The translations under genes were made by a program, and so were the position numbers. Under the pieces are notes generated by a model. It was not told where the DNA came from and made no database searches. It was given only the letters and a program-made list of their open reading frames with translations. Positions 35,762-47,044 of a stretch of DNA of 64,000 bases are shown here, in pieces (positions within the stretch are counted from its first letter, which is position 1; each line of letters begins with the position of its first letter). Source of the DNA: Candidula unifasciata (taxonomy: Eukaryota > Mollusca > Gastropoda > Stylommatophora > Geomitridae); assembly GCA_905116865.2 (NCBI GenBank), contig CAJHNH020000706.1, positions 124,008-188,007 on the forward strand. Direction: 5' to 3'.

Positions 35762-36865
35762 TCAAGTACCGATATCAGAGCACTCGGGGCATTCCCATAA
35801 ACGCTCCGTCCCCATCTTCAGCAACCAGCGAAGAGTTCTGATACTAATGGCGCCAGTAGCATTCTGATTTAACATCCGTCTTGCCTTTCCTCTGAGCCTC
35901 GAGTATCTGCCAGAACCTCTCGTCACCCCCCCCCCTCCCTTTTTCCCCCTTTTTTGCATCAATCTCACCAGACTGTGGTGATTCATTTGCTCCTCCAAAC
36001 TGTACACACTCTCCCACAAGGCACTAACCACGTCTGCCCTATCATGCATCAGTATTTCACTAGGTTGTGCAGAGCCAGCCAGTCTGTCCGCCTGTTCATT
36101 TCCCAATACACCGGCGTGCCCCGGTGAAAAGATCCAGACAATACTCCCCACCCATGTCCTCCACAGCGAAGCATGCCACTCTGCGCGAAGCATGCCTGGC
36201 TTGATCTTCCTCAGCATGCTTTCTGAGTCAGTTACAATCACGTGTGTGTGTGTGTATGTGTGTGTGTTTGTGTGGGTCGTGTTCTCTAGGCAGCGGAAAG
36301 CTGCACTGACCGCCTCCACCTCCATTCCTAAGCTGGATGTTGTGGTATCATATGCTAGGCTCTCCTGCACCAAACGTCGACCATTAACTTTTGCTAACAA
36401 GCCCCAAGCACTTCTTTTGCCTCTTGACACTGAACCGTCTGTGTAGATAATCAAATCCTCTGAGCGAGCATTATCTTGAATTAATTGCTGAATTTCCCCC
36501 TCCGTGGCACCTGCTGGCCAGTCTCTGCATTCCCAGCTCAGCGTGATTATGACTCTGCACAAGTCTAACTGTTCAGGTGGCACTTTGTCCCACTCCTCTC
36601 CTCGCCTAATGTTCTCAAGGATGCAAACCTGTCTGATTGTGACTTCTGTCTGAGCCATCCATGACCTCTCTCGTATCAGCCACTGACCCTTAAGTGCACT
36701 CAGAGCTTCATGCAAAGGGTGGTCTGTGTCTGCAGCTACCCTAAGATATGACTTCGCCTGCAGCACCTTGTGCCTACCTGCAACCGTAGGCAAACCAAGG
36801 ATGTATCTCATACATACCACTGGGGTGTCTCTGGTGCCGAATTCTATATCCAGGTCTTTCTATAA
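35762..36865 (-). mobile_element. Non-LTR retrotransposon fragment with RNase H domain
   Basis: Longest copy of the RNase H-LINE family in the window. RNase H motifs in order: LIIYTDGSVSRGKRSAWGLL (first Asp), MEVEAVSAAFRCLE (Glu), HVIVTDSESMLRKIKPGMLR (second Asp) and SPGHAGVLGNEQADRLAGSA (His/Asp). The upstream part (KDLDIEFGTRDTPVVCMRY, PLHEAL) is the region between reverse transcriptase and RNase H. The frame runs to TGA near 35762 but a TAG precedes KDLD, so it is 5'-truncated; there is no ATG at the left edge of the open frame. A GT microsatellite encodes HTNTHTYTHTH inside RNase H. Likely I/Nimb-group; inactive. Confidence 0.88.
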
Positions 36866-38240
36866 TAGCTGTACACAGAGTTGTAGAACTGGCTAGAGAA
36901 TGCAACTTTCCCACGTGCTATAACGATCGCAACTCTCTCAAAGGGACCTGCCTGTTGACGATGCCGTGCTAGAGCATTTGATCTCTTTTTTAACTTGTAG
37001 GACTGGACGTTGCAAAGCCAATCCCATCTTTTTCAAATTTTTGTGATTTGCGCTATGTAATTTCTAAGTTCAGTAGTTTGCCATTGCGCAATGAACGGTC
37101 TAAAATCGATACCTCTGTCGAAACGCAAGGCGGGCTGTTGCCTATTTGTTGTACGATCATACCTTAGTCGCAATCAAAGAAAAGCATTTTATTAGAACAC
37201 CTTCTGCAGCTAGCTTCGGACCTGGGAATATCGTGGAAGAAGGTTGACTGGGTAGAGGCGTGATGGCTGGGGGAAAGGGGGGAGGGGGGTTGTTCAAAGC
37301 CACCACGCCACATACGTCACTCTCAGCAACATCAGAAAATCGTACTTGTTATTTGTCAGTATCGACTTCACATCACATCGGTCGGATCCATTGGTGCTCA
37401 GTCTTCCGAAACAGCTAATATCTTAGTGTTGTGCGCGTTCAACATACGCAGTAGTAGTTAAGTGGCACCTTATCTTTCTTGTACTTGTCAACCGAATGAC
37501 ACAGTCAGAAATGAAAAAAAAAATTACACTGACCATAAACTAGTAAATAGAGAGAAAATAATGTTCACCCCCGTCTGGCATGTCATTGTATCGATGAGAC
37601 GTTATTATAACATGGTAATTTTTTCTGTATGATGTTTGTTAGTAGAACGTTGTACGTTGATATTGACACAGGATACAATTTTCCCACCGTTACGTAAGCA
37701 ATGGCAAACTACTGAGCGTGAAATTGCCTAGTAAATTGACACAACCGCTAACAAACGCTTGACTTGGCTCACGAAGTGAACATGGAGCTATAATTTATTC
37801 TGTGGATTCAGTTCATGATTTGCGTCAGTCTCGTGGTCCGTGTAATCTGAAGTGAGTGGGGAGTTTGGTTCAAGTGTTTGACACGTAAATACGTTCTAGA
37901 ATATCCATTTCTGTGTAAACACAACACACAAAATAGCTACTCTTCAGCTGGAAGAAATTACACCCCTTCGGTGAATGACTGAGATTTCAATATGGTGTGT
38001 TTCTTTCTGGATCCCCGGTAAGCAGCGGCGCTGACACCAAGAAAACAACATTTGGGGGATTGGGGAGGGGGGAGGGGGAAGTGTGTGTGTATATGTTTGT
38101 GTGTGTGTATGTGTATGTGTGTGTGGGGAAGGGAGCACTCAAGCACTTCTCCCTCTTACAAGTTTTCTAGGCAAGGGGGTCTTCAATTGCCTCATTCTTG
38201 TTAAAGAGTATAACAGAAGTTTTAAGTAAAAAGACAGTTT
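36866..38240. other. Intergenic, no recognised gene
   Basis: About 1.4 kb without domain-like frames. A G-rich patch lies at 37266-37290, and at 38050-38125 there is G-rich DNA followed by GTGTGTAT microsatellite. Otherwise unremarkable. Confidence 0.5.
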
Positions 38241-38244
38241 TCCA

Positions 38245-38500
38245 CGCCTTCAGGAGTATTGGGCATATAGGGCTAGACCTAAATTTTATAGATCAATCGG
38301 CACTTTGTAGGTTATGCGGCTAGTATCACGCTGGCCGCTTTTACTTCCAAGGACTTTACCTGGTACCAATTTACGACTGGGTCAACGTGCGAGCCAATGT
38401 CATTTTTAAAGAAAAAAAATTTCACTTTTATCATGACCTGAACACACGCCATTTGTATCGACAGGCCAGCGTCTAACCACTACACCACAGTGGCTCCTGT
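38245..38500 (-). mobile_element. tRNA-derived SINE, family A, most complete copy
   Basis: Read on the reverse strand: GCCACTGTGGTGTAGTGGTT (A-box region), about 40 bases later GTGTTCAGGTCATG (decayed B box), an A/T-rich junction, then a body with TGGTACC and a 3' end complementary to GGCATATAGGGCTAGACC. Related pieces lie at 6560-6640, 18480-18615, 34945-35175, 46335-46505, 48585-48720 and 49240-49310. Confidence 0.8.
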
Positions 38501-38604
38501 ACTAGCATAGGTGGCAGCAATCATAATAACAACACAATGCTGACAAGCAAAGAAATATGATATTTTAAATAATATGACATTTAAATAAAAATACTTTTAG
38601 GAGA

Positions 38605-38705
<101 letters not shown>

Positions 38706-38736
38706 TAATGGTCGCTGTTACCCTTTTTACACAATT

Positions 38737-41700
38737 TTCCGTGGCGCCTCAGTCGGTAACCGAAAGGACTAGACAACCATGAAGGTTCCGTGGCGCCTCA
38801 GTCGGTAACCGAAAGGACTAGACAACCATGAAGGTTCCGTGGCGCCTATGTCGGTAACCGAAAGGACTAGACAACCATGAAGGTTCCGTGGCGCCTATGT
38901 CGGTAACCCAAAGGACTAGACAACCATGACGGTTCCGTGGCGCCTATGTCGGTAACCGAAAGGACTAGACAACCATGAAGGTTCCGTGGCGCCTATGTCG
39001 GTAACCGAAAGGACTAGACAACCATGACGGCTCCGTGGCGCCTATGTCGGTAACCGAAAGGACTAGACAACCATAAAGGTTCCGCGGCGCCTATGTCGGT
39101 AACCGAAAGGACTAGACAACCATGAAGGTTCCGTGGCGCCTATGTCGGTAACCGAAAGGACTAGACTACCATGACGGTTCCGTGGCGCCTATGTCGGTAA
39201 CCGAAATGACTAGACAACCATGAAGGTTCCGTGGCACCTATGTCGGTAACCGAAAGGACTAGACAACCATGAAGGTTCCGTGGCGCCTATGTCGGTAACC
39301 GAAATGACTAGACAACCATGAAGGTTCCGTGGCGCCTATGGCGGTAACCGAAAGGACTAGACAACCATGAAGGTTCCGTGGCGCCTATGGCGGTAACCGA
39401 AAAGACTAGACAACCATTAAGGTTCCGTGGCGCCTATGGCGGTAACCGAAAGGACTAGACAACAATGAAGGTTCAGTGGCGCCTATGTCGGTAACCGAAA
39501 GGACTAGACAACCATGAAGGTTCCGTGGCGCCTATGGCGGTAACCGAAAGGACTAGACAACAATAAAGGTTCCGTGGCGCCTATGTCGGTAACCGAAATG
39601 ACTAGACAACCATGAAGGTTCCGTGGCGCCTATGGCGGTAACCGAAAGGACTAGACAACAATGAAGGTTCCGTGGCGCCTATGGCGGTAACCGAAAGGAC
39701 TAGACAACAATGAAGGTTCCGTGGCGCCTATGTCGGTAACCGAAATGACTAGACAACCATGAAGGTTCCGTGGCGCCTATGGCGGTAACCGAAAGGACTA
39801 GACAACCATGAAGGTTCCGTGGCGCCTATGTCGGTAACCGAAAGGACTAGACAACCATGAAGGTTCCGTGGCGCCTATGTCGGTAACCCAAAGGACTAGA
39901 CAACCATGACGGTTCCGTGGCGCCTATGTCGGTAACCGAAAGGACTAGACAACCATGAAGGTTCCGTGGCGCCTATGTCGGTAACCGAAAGGACTAGACA
40001 ACCATGACGGCTCCGTGGCGCCTATGTCGGTAACCGAAAAGACTAGACAACCATAAAGGTTCCGCGGCGCCTATGTCGGTAACCGATAGGACTAGACAAC
40101 CATGAAGGTTCCGTGGCGCCTATGTCGGTAACCGAAAGGACTAGACTACCATGACGGTTCCGTGGCGCCTATGTCGGTAACCGAAATGACTAGACAACCA
40201 TGAAGGTTCCGTGGCACCTATGCCGGTAACCGAAAGGACTAGACAACCATGAAGGTTCCGTGGCGCCTATGTCGGTAACCGAAATGACTAGACAACCATG
40301 AAGGTTCCGTGGCGCCTATGGCGGTAACCGAAAGGACTAGACAACCATGAAGGTTCCGTGGCGCCTATGGCGGTAACCGAAAAGACTAGACAACCATTAA
40401 GGTTCCGTGGCGCCTATGGCGGTAACCGAAAGGACTAGACAACAATGAAGGTTCAGTGGCGCCTATGTCGGTAACCGAAAGGACTAGACAACCATGAAGG
40501 TTCCGTGGCGCCTATGGCGGTAACCGAAAGGACTAGACAACAATGAAGGTTCCGTGGCGCCTATGGCGGTAACCGAAAGGACTAGACAACAATAAAGGTT
40601 CCGTGGCGCCTATGTCGGTAACCGAAATGACTAGACAACCATGAAGGTTCCGTGGCGCCTATGGCGGTAACCGAAAGGACTAGACAACAATGAAGGTTCC
40701 GTGGCGCCTATGGCGGTAACCGAAAGGACTAGACAACAATGAAGGTTCCGTGGCGCCTATGTCGGTAACCGAAATGACTAGACAACCATGAAGGTTCCGT
40801 GGCGCCTATGGCGGTAACCGAAATGACTAGACAACCATGAAGGTTCCGTGGCGCCTATGTCGGTAACCGAAATGACTAGACAACCATGAAGGTTCCGTGG
40901 CGCCTATGTCGGTAACCGAAAGGACTAGACAACCATGAAGGTTCCGTGGCGCCTATGTCGGTAACCGAAATGACTAGACAACCATGAAGGTTCCGTGGCG
41001 CCTATGGCGGTAACCGAAAGGACTAGACAACCATGAAGGTTCCGTGGCACCTATGGCGGTAACCGAAAGCACTAGACAACCATGAAGGTTCCGTGGCGCC
41101 TATGGCGGTAACCGAAAGGACTAGACAACAATGAAGGTTCAGTGGCGCCTATGTTGGTAACCGAAAGGACTAGACAACCATGAAGGTTCCGTGGCGCCTA
41201 TGGCGGTAACCGAAATGACTAGACAACCATGAAGGTTCCGTGGCGCCTATGTCGGTAACCGAAAGGACTAGACAACCATGAAGGTTCCGTGGCGCCTATG
41301 TCGGTAACCCAAAGGACTAGACAACCATGACGGTTCCGTGGCGCCTATGTCGGTAACCGAAAGGACTAAACAACCATGAAGGTTCCGTGGCGCCTATGTC
41401 GGTAACCGTAAGGACTAGACAACCATGACGGCTCCGTGGCGCCTATGTCGGTAACCGAAAGGACTAGACAACCATAAAGGTTCCGCGGCGCCTATGTCGG
41501 TAACCGAAAGGACTAGACAACCATGAAGGTTCCGTGGCGCCTATGTCGGTAACCGAAAGGACTAGACTACCATGACGGTTCCGTGGCGCCTATGTCGGTA
41601 ACCGAAATGACTAGACAACCATGAAGGTTCCGTGGCGCCTATGTCGGTAACCGAAAGGATTAGACAACCATGAAGGTTCCGTGGCGCCTATGTCGGTAAC

Positions 41701-43248
41701 CGAAATGACTAGACAACCATGAAGGTTCGGTGGCGCCTATGGCGGTAACCGAAAGGACTAGACAACCATGAAGGTTCCGTGGCGCCTATGGCTGTAACCG
41801 AAAGGACTAGACAACCATGAAGGTTCCGTGGCGCCTATGGCGGTAACCGAAAGGACTAGACAACAATGAAGGTTCAGTGGCGCCTATGTCGGTAACCGAA
41901 AGGACTAGACAACCATGAAGGTTCCGTGGCGCCTATGGCGGTAACCGAAAGGACTAGACAACAATGAAGGTTCCGTGGCGCCTATGGCGGTAACCGAAAG
42001 GACTAGACAACAATGAAGGTTCCGTGGCGCCTATGTCGGTAACCGAAATGACTAGACAACCATGAAGGTTCCGTGGCGCCTATGGCGGTAACCGAAAGGA
42101 CTAGACAACAATGAAGGTTCCGTGGCGCCTATGGCGGTAACCGAAAGGACTAGACAACAATGAAGGTTCCGTGGCGCCTATGGCGGTAACCGAAATGACT
42201 AGACAACCATGAAGGTTCCGTGGCGCCTATGGCGGTAACCGAAATGACTAGACAACCATGAAGGTTCCGTGGCGCCTATGTCGGTAACCGAAATGACTAG
42301 ACAACCATGAAGGTTCCGTGGCGCCTATGTCGGTAACCGAAAGGACTAGACAACCATGAAGGTTCCGTGGCGCCTATGTCGGTAACCGAAATGACTAGAC
42401 AACCATGAAGGTTCCGTGGCGCCTATGGCGGTAACCGAAAGGACTAGACAACCATGAAGGTTCCGTGGCGCCTATGGCGGTAACCGAAAGGACTTGACAA
42501 CCATGAAGGTTCCGTGGCGCCTATGGCGGTAACCGAAAGGACTAGACAACAATTAAGGTTCAGTGGCGCCTATGGCGGTAACCGAAATGACTAGACAACC
42601 ATGAAGGTTCCGTGGCGCCTATGTCGGTAACCGAAATGACTAGACAACCATGAAGGTTCCGTGGCGCCTATGTCGGTAACCGAAAGGACTAGACAACCAT
42701 GAAGGTTCCGTGGCGCCTATGTCGGTAACCGAAATGACTAGACAACCATGAAGGTTCCGTGGCGCCTATGGCGGTAACCGAAAGGACTAGACAACCATGA
42801 AGGTTCCGTGGCGCCTATGTCGGTAACCGAAAGGACTAGACAACCATGAAGGTTCCGTGGCGCCTATGTCGGTAACCGAAAGGACTAGACAACCATGACG
42901 GCTCCGTGGCGCCTATGTCGGTAACCGAAATGACTAGACAACCATGAAGGTTCCGTGGCGCCTATGTCGGTAACCGAAATGACTAGACAACAATTAAGGT
43001 TCAGTGGCGCCTATGTCGGTAACCGAAAGGACTAGACAACCATGAAGGTTCCGTGGCGCCTATGTCGGTAACCGAAATGACTAGACAACCATGAAGGTTC
43101 CGTGGCGCCTATGGCGGTAACCGAAAGGACTAGACAACCATGAAGGTTCCGTGGCGCCTATGGCGGTAACCGAAATGATTAGACAACCATGAAGGTTCCG
43201 TGGCGCCTATGGCGGTAACCGAAAGGACTAGACAACAATGAAGGTTCA
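38737..43248. repeat. 4.5-kb satellite of 49-bp units, about 92 copies, with higher-order repeats
   Basis: Unit of 49 bp: GGTTCCGTGGCGCCTATGTC, GGTAACCGAAAGGACTAGAC, AACCATGAA. It contains the palindromes GGCGCC and GGTAACC. The first two units read CCTCAGTCGG instead of CCTATGTCGG. Main variants are TGTCGG/TGGCGG, AAAGGAC/AAATGAC and AACCATG/AACAATG. The rare GGTAACCCAAAGG variant occurs at about 38902, 39882 and 41303, that is 20 and then 29 unit lengths apart, marking large block duplications. No open frame. Confidence 0.97.
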
Positions 43249-43559
43249 CCTCCTGGAGTATTTCAGTTTAGAGACACATTATTGTCACGTTATTCACAAG
43301 GTGGCCCCCGCCTGTTTGTATGGTAACTAGGATGTAGTTGAAGCTTTTCATCCCAGGGACAACAGGCGATCATCCATGGCGTTTCAGACAAAGTGTTCTC
43401 TTCTTCTGGTGTTCTTGCTAATCCCATCTGCTCCTGTTGCTTTTTTTGTGCATTTTTGTGTGTGGAGGTGTTGGTCAAGGCCAAAGGGAAAATTCAGATA
43501 ATGACGTCAATGGAGATGTCGCATCAGCATAATGGCTGACTGTTTCAACACTTGAGTTC
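43249..43559. other. Spacer, no recognised feature
   Basis: Unique-looking DNA between the 49-bp satellite and the LINE relic; no gene, RNA or repeat recognised. Confidence 0.4.
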
Positions 43560-44470
43560 CATTCAAGGGCTTTCAAATCGTTTCAGTTGCCATTTATCAA
43601 CTCATCATCATCATCATCCTCAACAACATCATCAAGTGCTTTGCCGACTGGTTTACTTTTTCAAACTGTCCACCGAAAAAGAGACACATGTCATCATCAT
43701 TATCATCATCATCAAGTGTCTTGCCGACTGGCGTGGGTATTCATGCCTCACCACAATCTGCGATATAACAGTTCATGAGTTGACAGCCCTCCATGCCATG
43801 ATAATAATGTTGTCTAGAACCTTCTTGGGTTGTCTTCTTCTGTCTCTCTTTCCGCAAACCTTTCCACTGGTCACTACATGTTCTAGTTTCCTCCTTGTCA
43901 TAGCATCACAATGAAACGATAACTGCCTCTTTCTAATGTTTGCTGTATTTTTCTAATACTCAGCTCTCTGAAAACATTTGGTCTTCTATTTTAAGCTGTC
44001 CAAGGAATTGTAAGCATTCTAAGAATTCTTCTGTAAATGCCGCCTGTGTATGAATTGTTAAGGATCACAGCCGTATCTTAAAACTGGCTCTGTATAGCAT
44101 GCGAGAATTCTGTTCCGAACCTCCGATGAGATTTTCCATGAAATGTCCTTTATTTTTTTTTTATAAAATGCAGTTTTGGCCTGCCCGATTATGTTCTTGA
44201 TCTCTGTAATACATCTTCCCTCTGATGCTATCCTAGATACTTAAATTTCTGTACTTGTCCAAAAATACCGCCTGTGTCTTTTATAAAACATTTAGGCACT
44301 ATCCTTGTCTTTGCTATCACCATTGCTTCTATCTTCCCATTACTCACACTAAGGCCCATTTCATTACTTTATACCACCACTGTATCTGTCAGTACCTGTA
44401 GTTCTGTCTGGCGTGACGCTATCAAGATGGTATCATCAGCATAACGCCAGTTGTGTATGTTATGGTCCCT
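43560..44470 (-). mobile_element. LINE reverse transcriptase relic with YADD motif
   Basis: On the reverse strand it opens with NWRYADDTILIASRQTELQV; YADD is the catalytic motif, encoded at 44432-44443. It continues ALVLVMGR..., FGQVQKFKYLG (position 44240 region), AGQAKTAFYKK-like residues, and the C-terminal KLEHVVTSGKVCGKRETEED. The 3' end is the simple (ATG/ATC)n stretch at 43600-43712. Several stops and frame changes; 5'-truncated within the palm domain. The C-terminal motif is close to that at 4.2 kb. Confidence 0.8.
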
Positions 44471-44594
44471 GGAACTTGTTTAGCCCCTCCCCCTTTTTTC
44501 ACACTTTCCCCCCAGCATTTAATTTCTTCTTTTGTGGGCAGTGTTATGGCTTATTATGTGACAATTGGAAGATGATGATAAAGATGACGATAAT

Positions 44595-44850
44595 GATGAT
44601 GGAGACGACGATTATGGGGGATGTTGCTGATGATGGAGACGACGATTATGGGGGATGTTGCTGATGATGGAGACGACGATTATGGGGGATGTTGATGATG
44701 ATGGAGACGACGATTATGGGGGATGTTGCTGATGATGGAGACGACGATTATGGGGGATGTTGATGATGATGGAGACGACGATAATGGGGGATGTTGCTGA
44801 TGATGGAGACGACGATTATGGGGGATGTTGATGATGATGGAGAGGATGGT
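44595..44850. repeat. 34-bp minisatellite, 7-8 copies
   Basis: Unit GATGATGGAGACGACGATTA plus TGGGGGATGTTGCT, 34 bp apart (44601, 44635, 44669, 44703). It grades into imperfect GAT/GAC triplets on both sides. Confidence 0.9.
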
Positions 44851-45285
44851 GATGCAGATATTGATGAAGGTGGACGGGATGGTGTTTGTGCTGGTGGTTA
44901 TGACAAATATAGACGTCTCAACAACAGCAGCAAAAACAACAAATCTCAGTGATAGGCCATTTAACCCAAGTGTCACAGCCCTTTCATCTGCCTGGGTTGA
45001 CTGGATTGTATTCACGATATTCACAGCATTGCACAGGATGGAGCTAAATAGAGGATTAGACTCCAAGCCTTGTGTGTGTGTGATGAATGCAACAATAGGA
45101 CGAGGATCATGATTCTGATGCTGATAAAGATGATGTTTTAAACAAGCTGTCTCTTGTGTCGATTGAACTCTGTAACCCAACCCTTGTCTCCTCAGACAAG
45201 TGAGTCAGTTACATAACACACATAAGCGACACTGCGACATAAGATGTCTGAGACAGATGGTCAACAAAACTAGAAGAGATCATGT
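44851..45285. other. Spacer, no recognised gene
   Basis: Begins as degenerate GATG-rich DNA and becomes unique. Frames here (to 166 codons on the - strand) consist of the repeat plus random sequence. Confidence 0.4.
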
Positions 45286-45800
45286 TTGGGAATGTAGGTG
45301 GAGGTGGTCACTGCAGTCTTCCGCTGGTTTAAGAACCAACTGCACACACATGTTGTGATTATAACTGACTCTGAGAGCACATTGAGAAAGGAGGAGACAG
45401 GTATTATCCATGCAGAGTGGCAAGCATCGCATCAGACGTCTATATTAGTTAGCGTCCTTTAGATATTTTCTCCAGTACATTCCAGTGTACTAGTAATTGA
45501 GTAGGCAGAAACATTGGCTGGTTTTTACCTTTTGTTGGCACAATGATACCTGACAAGGTAGATGATTGTAATAGCCCTTTGAGAGCGAGTAAACAATGAG
45601 GAGGTAGACCCTGGTCTTCAATTTCTGAAGAGAATGGCTCAGCGAAGAGTGACCCGTGGATAGACTCACGCTCAACAGTCGGAGTAGGGGCGAGGCGGAC
45701 GTTCATCCTTACTGTTAATTGATACCATCTGAGCTTGTTGCAGGAAATGGAGACGAAGCGTTTATGAAAATGTACCGAGTGCTATGATATCGGTTCATAA
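45286..45800 (+). pseudogene. Decayed RNase H-LINE copy
   Basis: Contains VTAVFRWFKNQLHTHVVIIT, then TDSESTLRKEETGIIHAEWQ, WIFSP-like IFSPVHSSVLVIE and the terminal DNA GACGAAGCGTTTATG...CGAGTGCTATG, all matching the 35.8-kb element. Multiple stops, His-loop residues changed, YTDGS missing. The region before 45286 may carry more of it. Confidence 0.75.
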
Positions 45801-46330
45801 CTCATAACTTGTGTTTGCTTATCATAGCATTTCCTAAATCTACGTGTTTACTTATTTAACGCGGGAGCACAACTCTATCATTTAAAAACCTGCGCTGTGA
45901 GAGGCTCCCACTCCATTTACTGTAGAAAATATCATGAAAAAGAGTGCCGCTTGTAAAAGATTCAGGACAGCAGAAAAGTAATCTGCCGAAGTGTTCTGAC
46001 ACCCCTTCCTGTATTCTGGCCATAACAAAGACGATATTTAAATTCCACAATAGATGTTTACTCAGATGAATACCAGTGCCCTATCCTGGCTGAAACCTTG
46101 TTGCCAGCTGAATTCAACCTGGCCTGTTATAAATCGCAACAGAGCGAGTCCTGTATCACAGATGCTGTCGGAGTTTCTTCCCTTGCAGTCACTACTGTTC
46201 AAGTAAGGATTATGTCCAATTGTGCATCTGTTTCTATGCTCGTCTTTCCTTTCCTTTCGTTGAACGTTCTAGACAAAGGTTGTTTCAGTTTTAATTTATG
46301 AATTGAAATTTAAAAAAAAAATTTCAATGA
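45801..46330. other. Intergenic, no recognised feature
   Basis: AT-leaning unique DNA; no domain-bearing frame, repeat or RNA gene recognised. Confidence 0.45.
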
Positions 46331-46334
46331 CCCC

Positions 46335-46505
46335 TTTCCACACCTTCTAGGCATATAGGGCATATAGGGCCTAATTTTTTTAACCAGTCAACATCTGGTG
46401 GGGGGATGTGGTCATCACCCTGCCGGTGGCCTTTACTTCCGATGACTGCACCTGGTACCCACTCAAGGCTGGGTCTACCTGGGAGCCAATGGCGTGATTC
46501 CTGGG
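46335..46505 (-). mobile_element. Partial family A SINE
   Basis: The + strand shows GCATATAGGGCATATAGGGC (the terminal motif doubled), GGGATGTGGTCATCACCCTG and GCACCTGGTACCCACTCAAG, GAGCCAATG; the tRNA-like head is lost. Confidence 0.65.
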
Positions 46506-46611
46506 GTAAATATGTTGTTTTTCCTCTTTATTCACCACTCCTGAAGTGTAAATATGTTTTTACCGCCTGTATTTGGTACCTTTAGGGTTTAAATATGTTA
46601 TCACCGTCTGT

Positions 46612-46760
46612 GAGGAGCGGCTGGCCGAACGGAACGCTGGGTTTTCACGGAGGAGACCCGGGTTCGAATCTTTACTAAGGCTGGGGATTTTTGTCTGTCG
46701 AGGGAAAAATAAAATTCTCACCTTCACAATCGTGGCTGTAAATCCTCAGACTCAAAAGCC
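46612..46760 (+). mobile_element. tRNA-derived SINE head with intact B box
   Basis: GGCTGGCCGAACGGAACGCT fits an A box and GACCCGGGTTCGAATCTTTA contains a perfect GGTTCGAATC B box at 46661-46670, 43 bases on, as in type-2 (Leu/Ser) tRNAs. It is followed by non-tRNA sequence ending before a C-run at 46762. No proper acceptor-stem pairing seen, so a SINE is preferred to a tRNA gene. Different family from the GGCATATAGGGC SINEs. Confidence 0.65.
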
Positions 46761-46843
46761 CCCCCCCCCCCCCCCACCGCACCCCGCCTACACCGCAGTA
46801 ATTGGGCAGTTTTTTTTTATTACCGTCTGTACTTGCTATATGC

Positions 46844-46972
<129 letters not shown>

Positions 46973-47044
46973 TAAAAAAGCAATAAACATCACTTTGAAT
47001 ATGTATTTTTGTTGCAGACATTTCTTGTGGGAACAGGAATCAAA

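Noticed and set aside
38737..43248. CRISPR array
   Set aside because: Units are contiguous without unique spacers, in a eukaryotic genome; the other arrays fail for the same reason.
46612..46690. Functional tRNA gene
   Set aside because: A and B boxes are good but acceptor-stem ends do not pair and the sequence continues like a SINE.
47009..47044. Upstream ATG at 47009 as start of the Yellow-like protein
   Set aside because: It lies across a likely acceptor (TTTTTGTTGCAG at 47017); the ATG at 47045 has better context and leads directly into the signal peptide.
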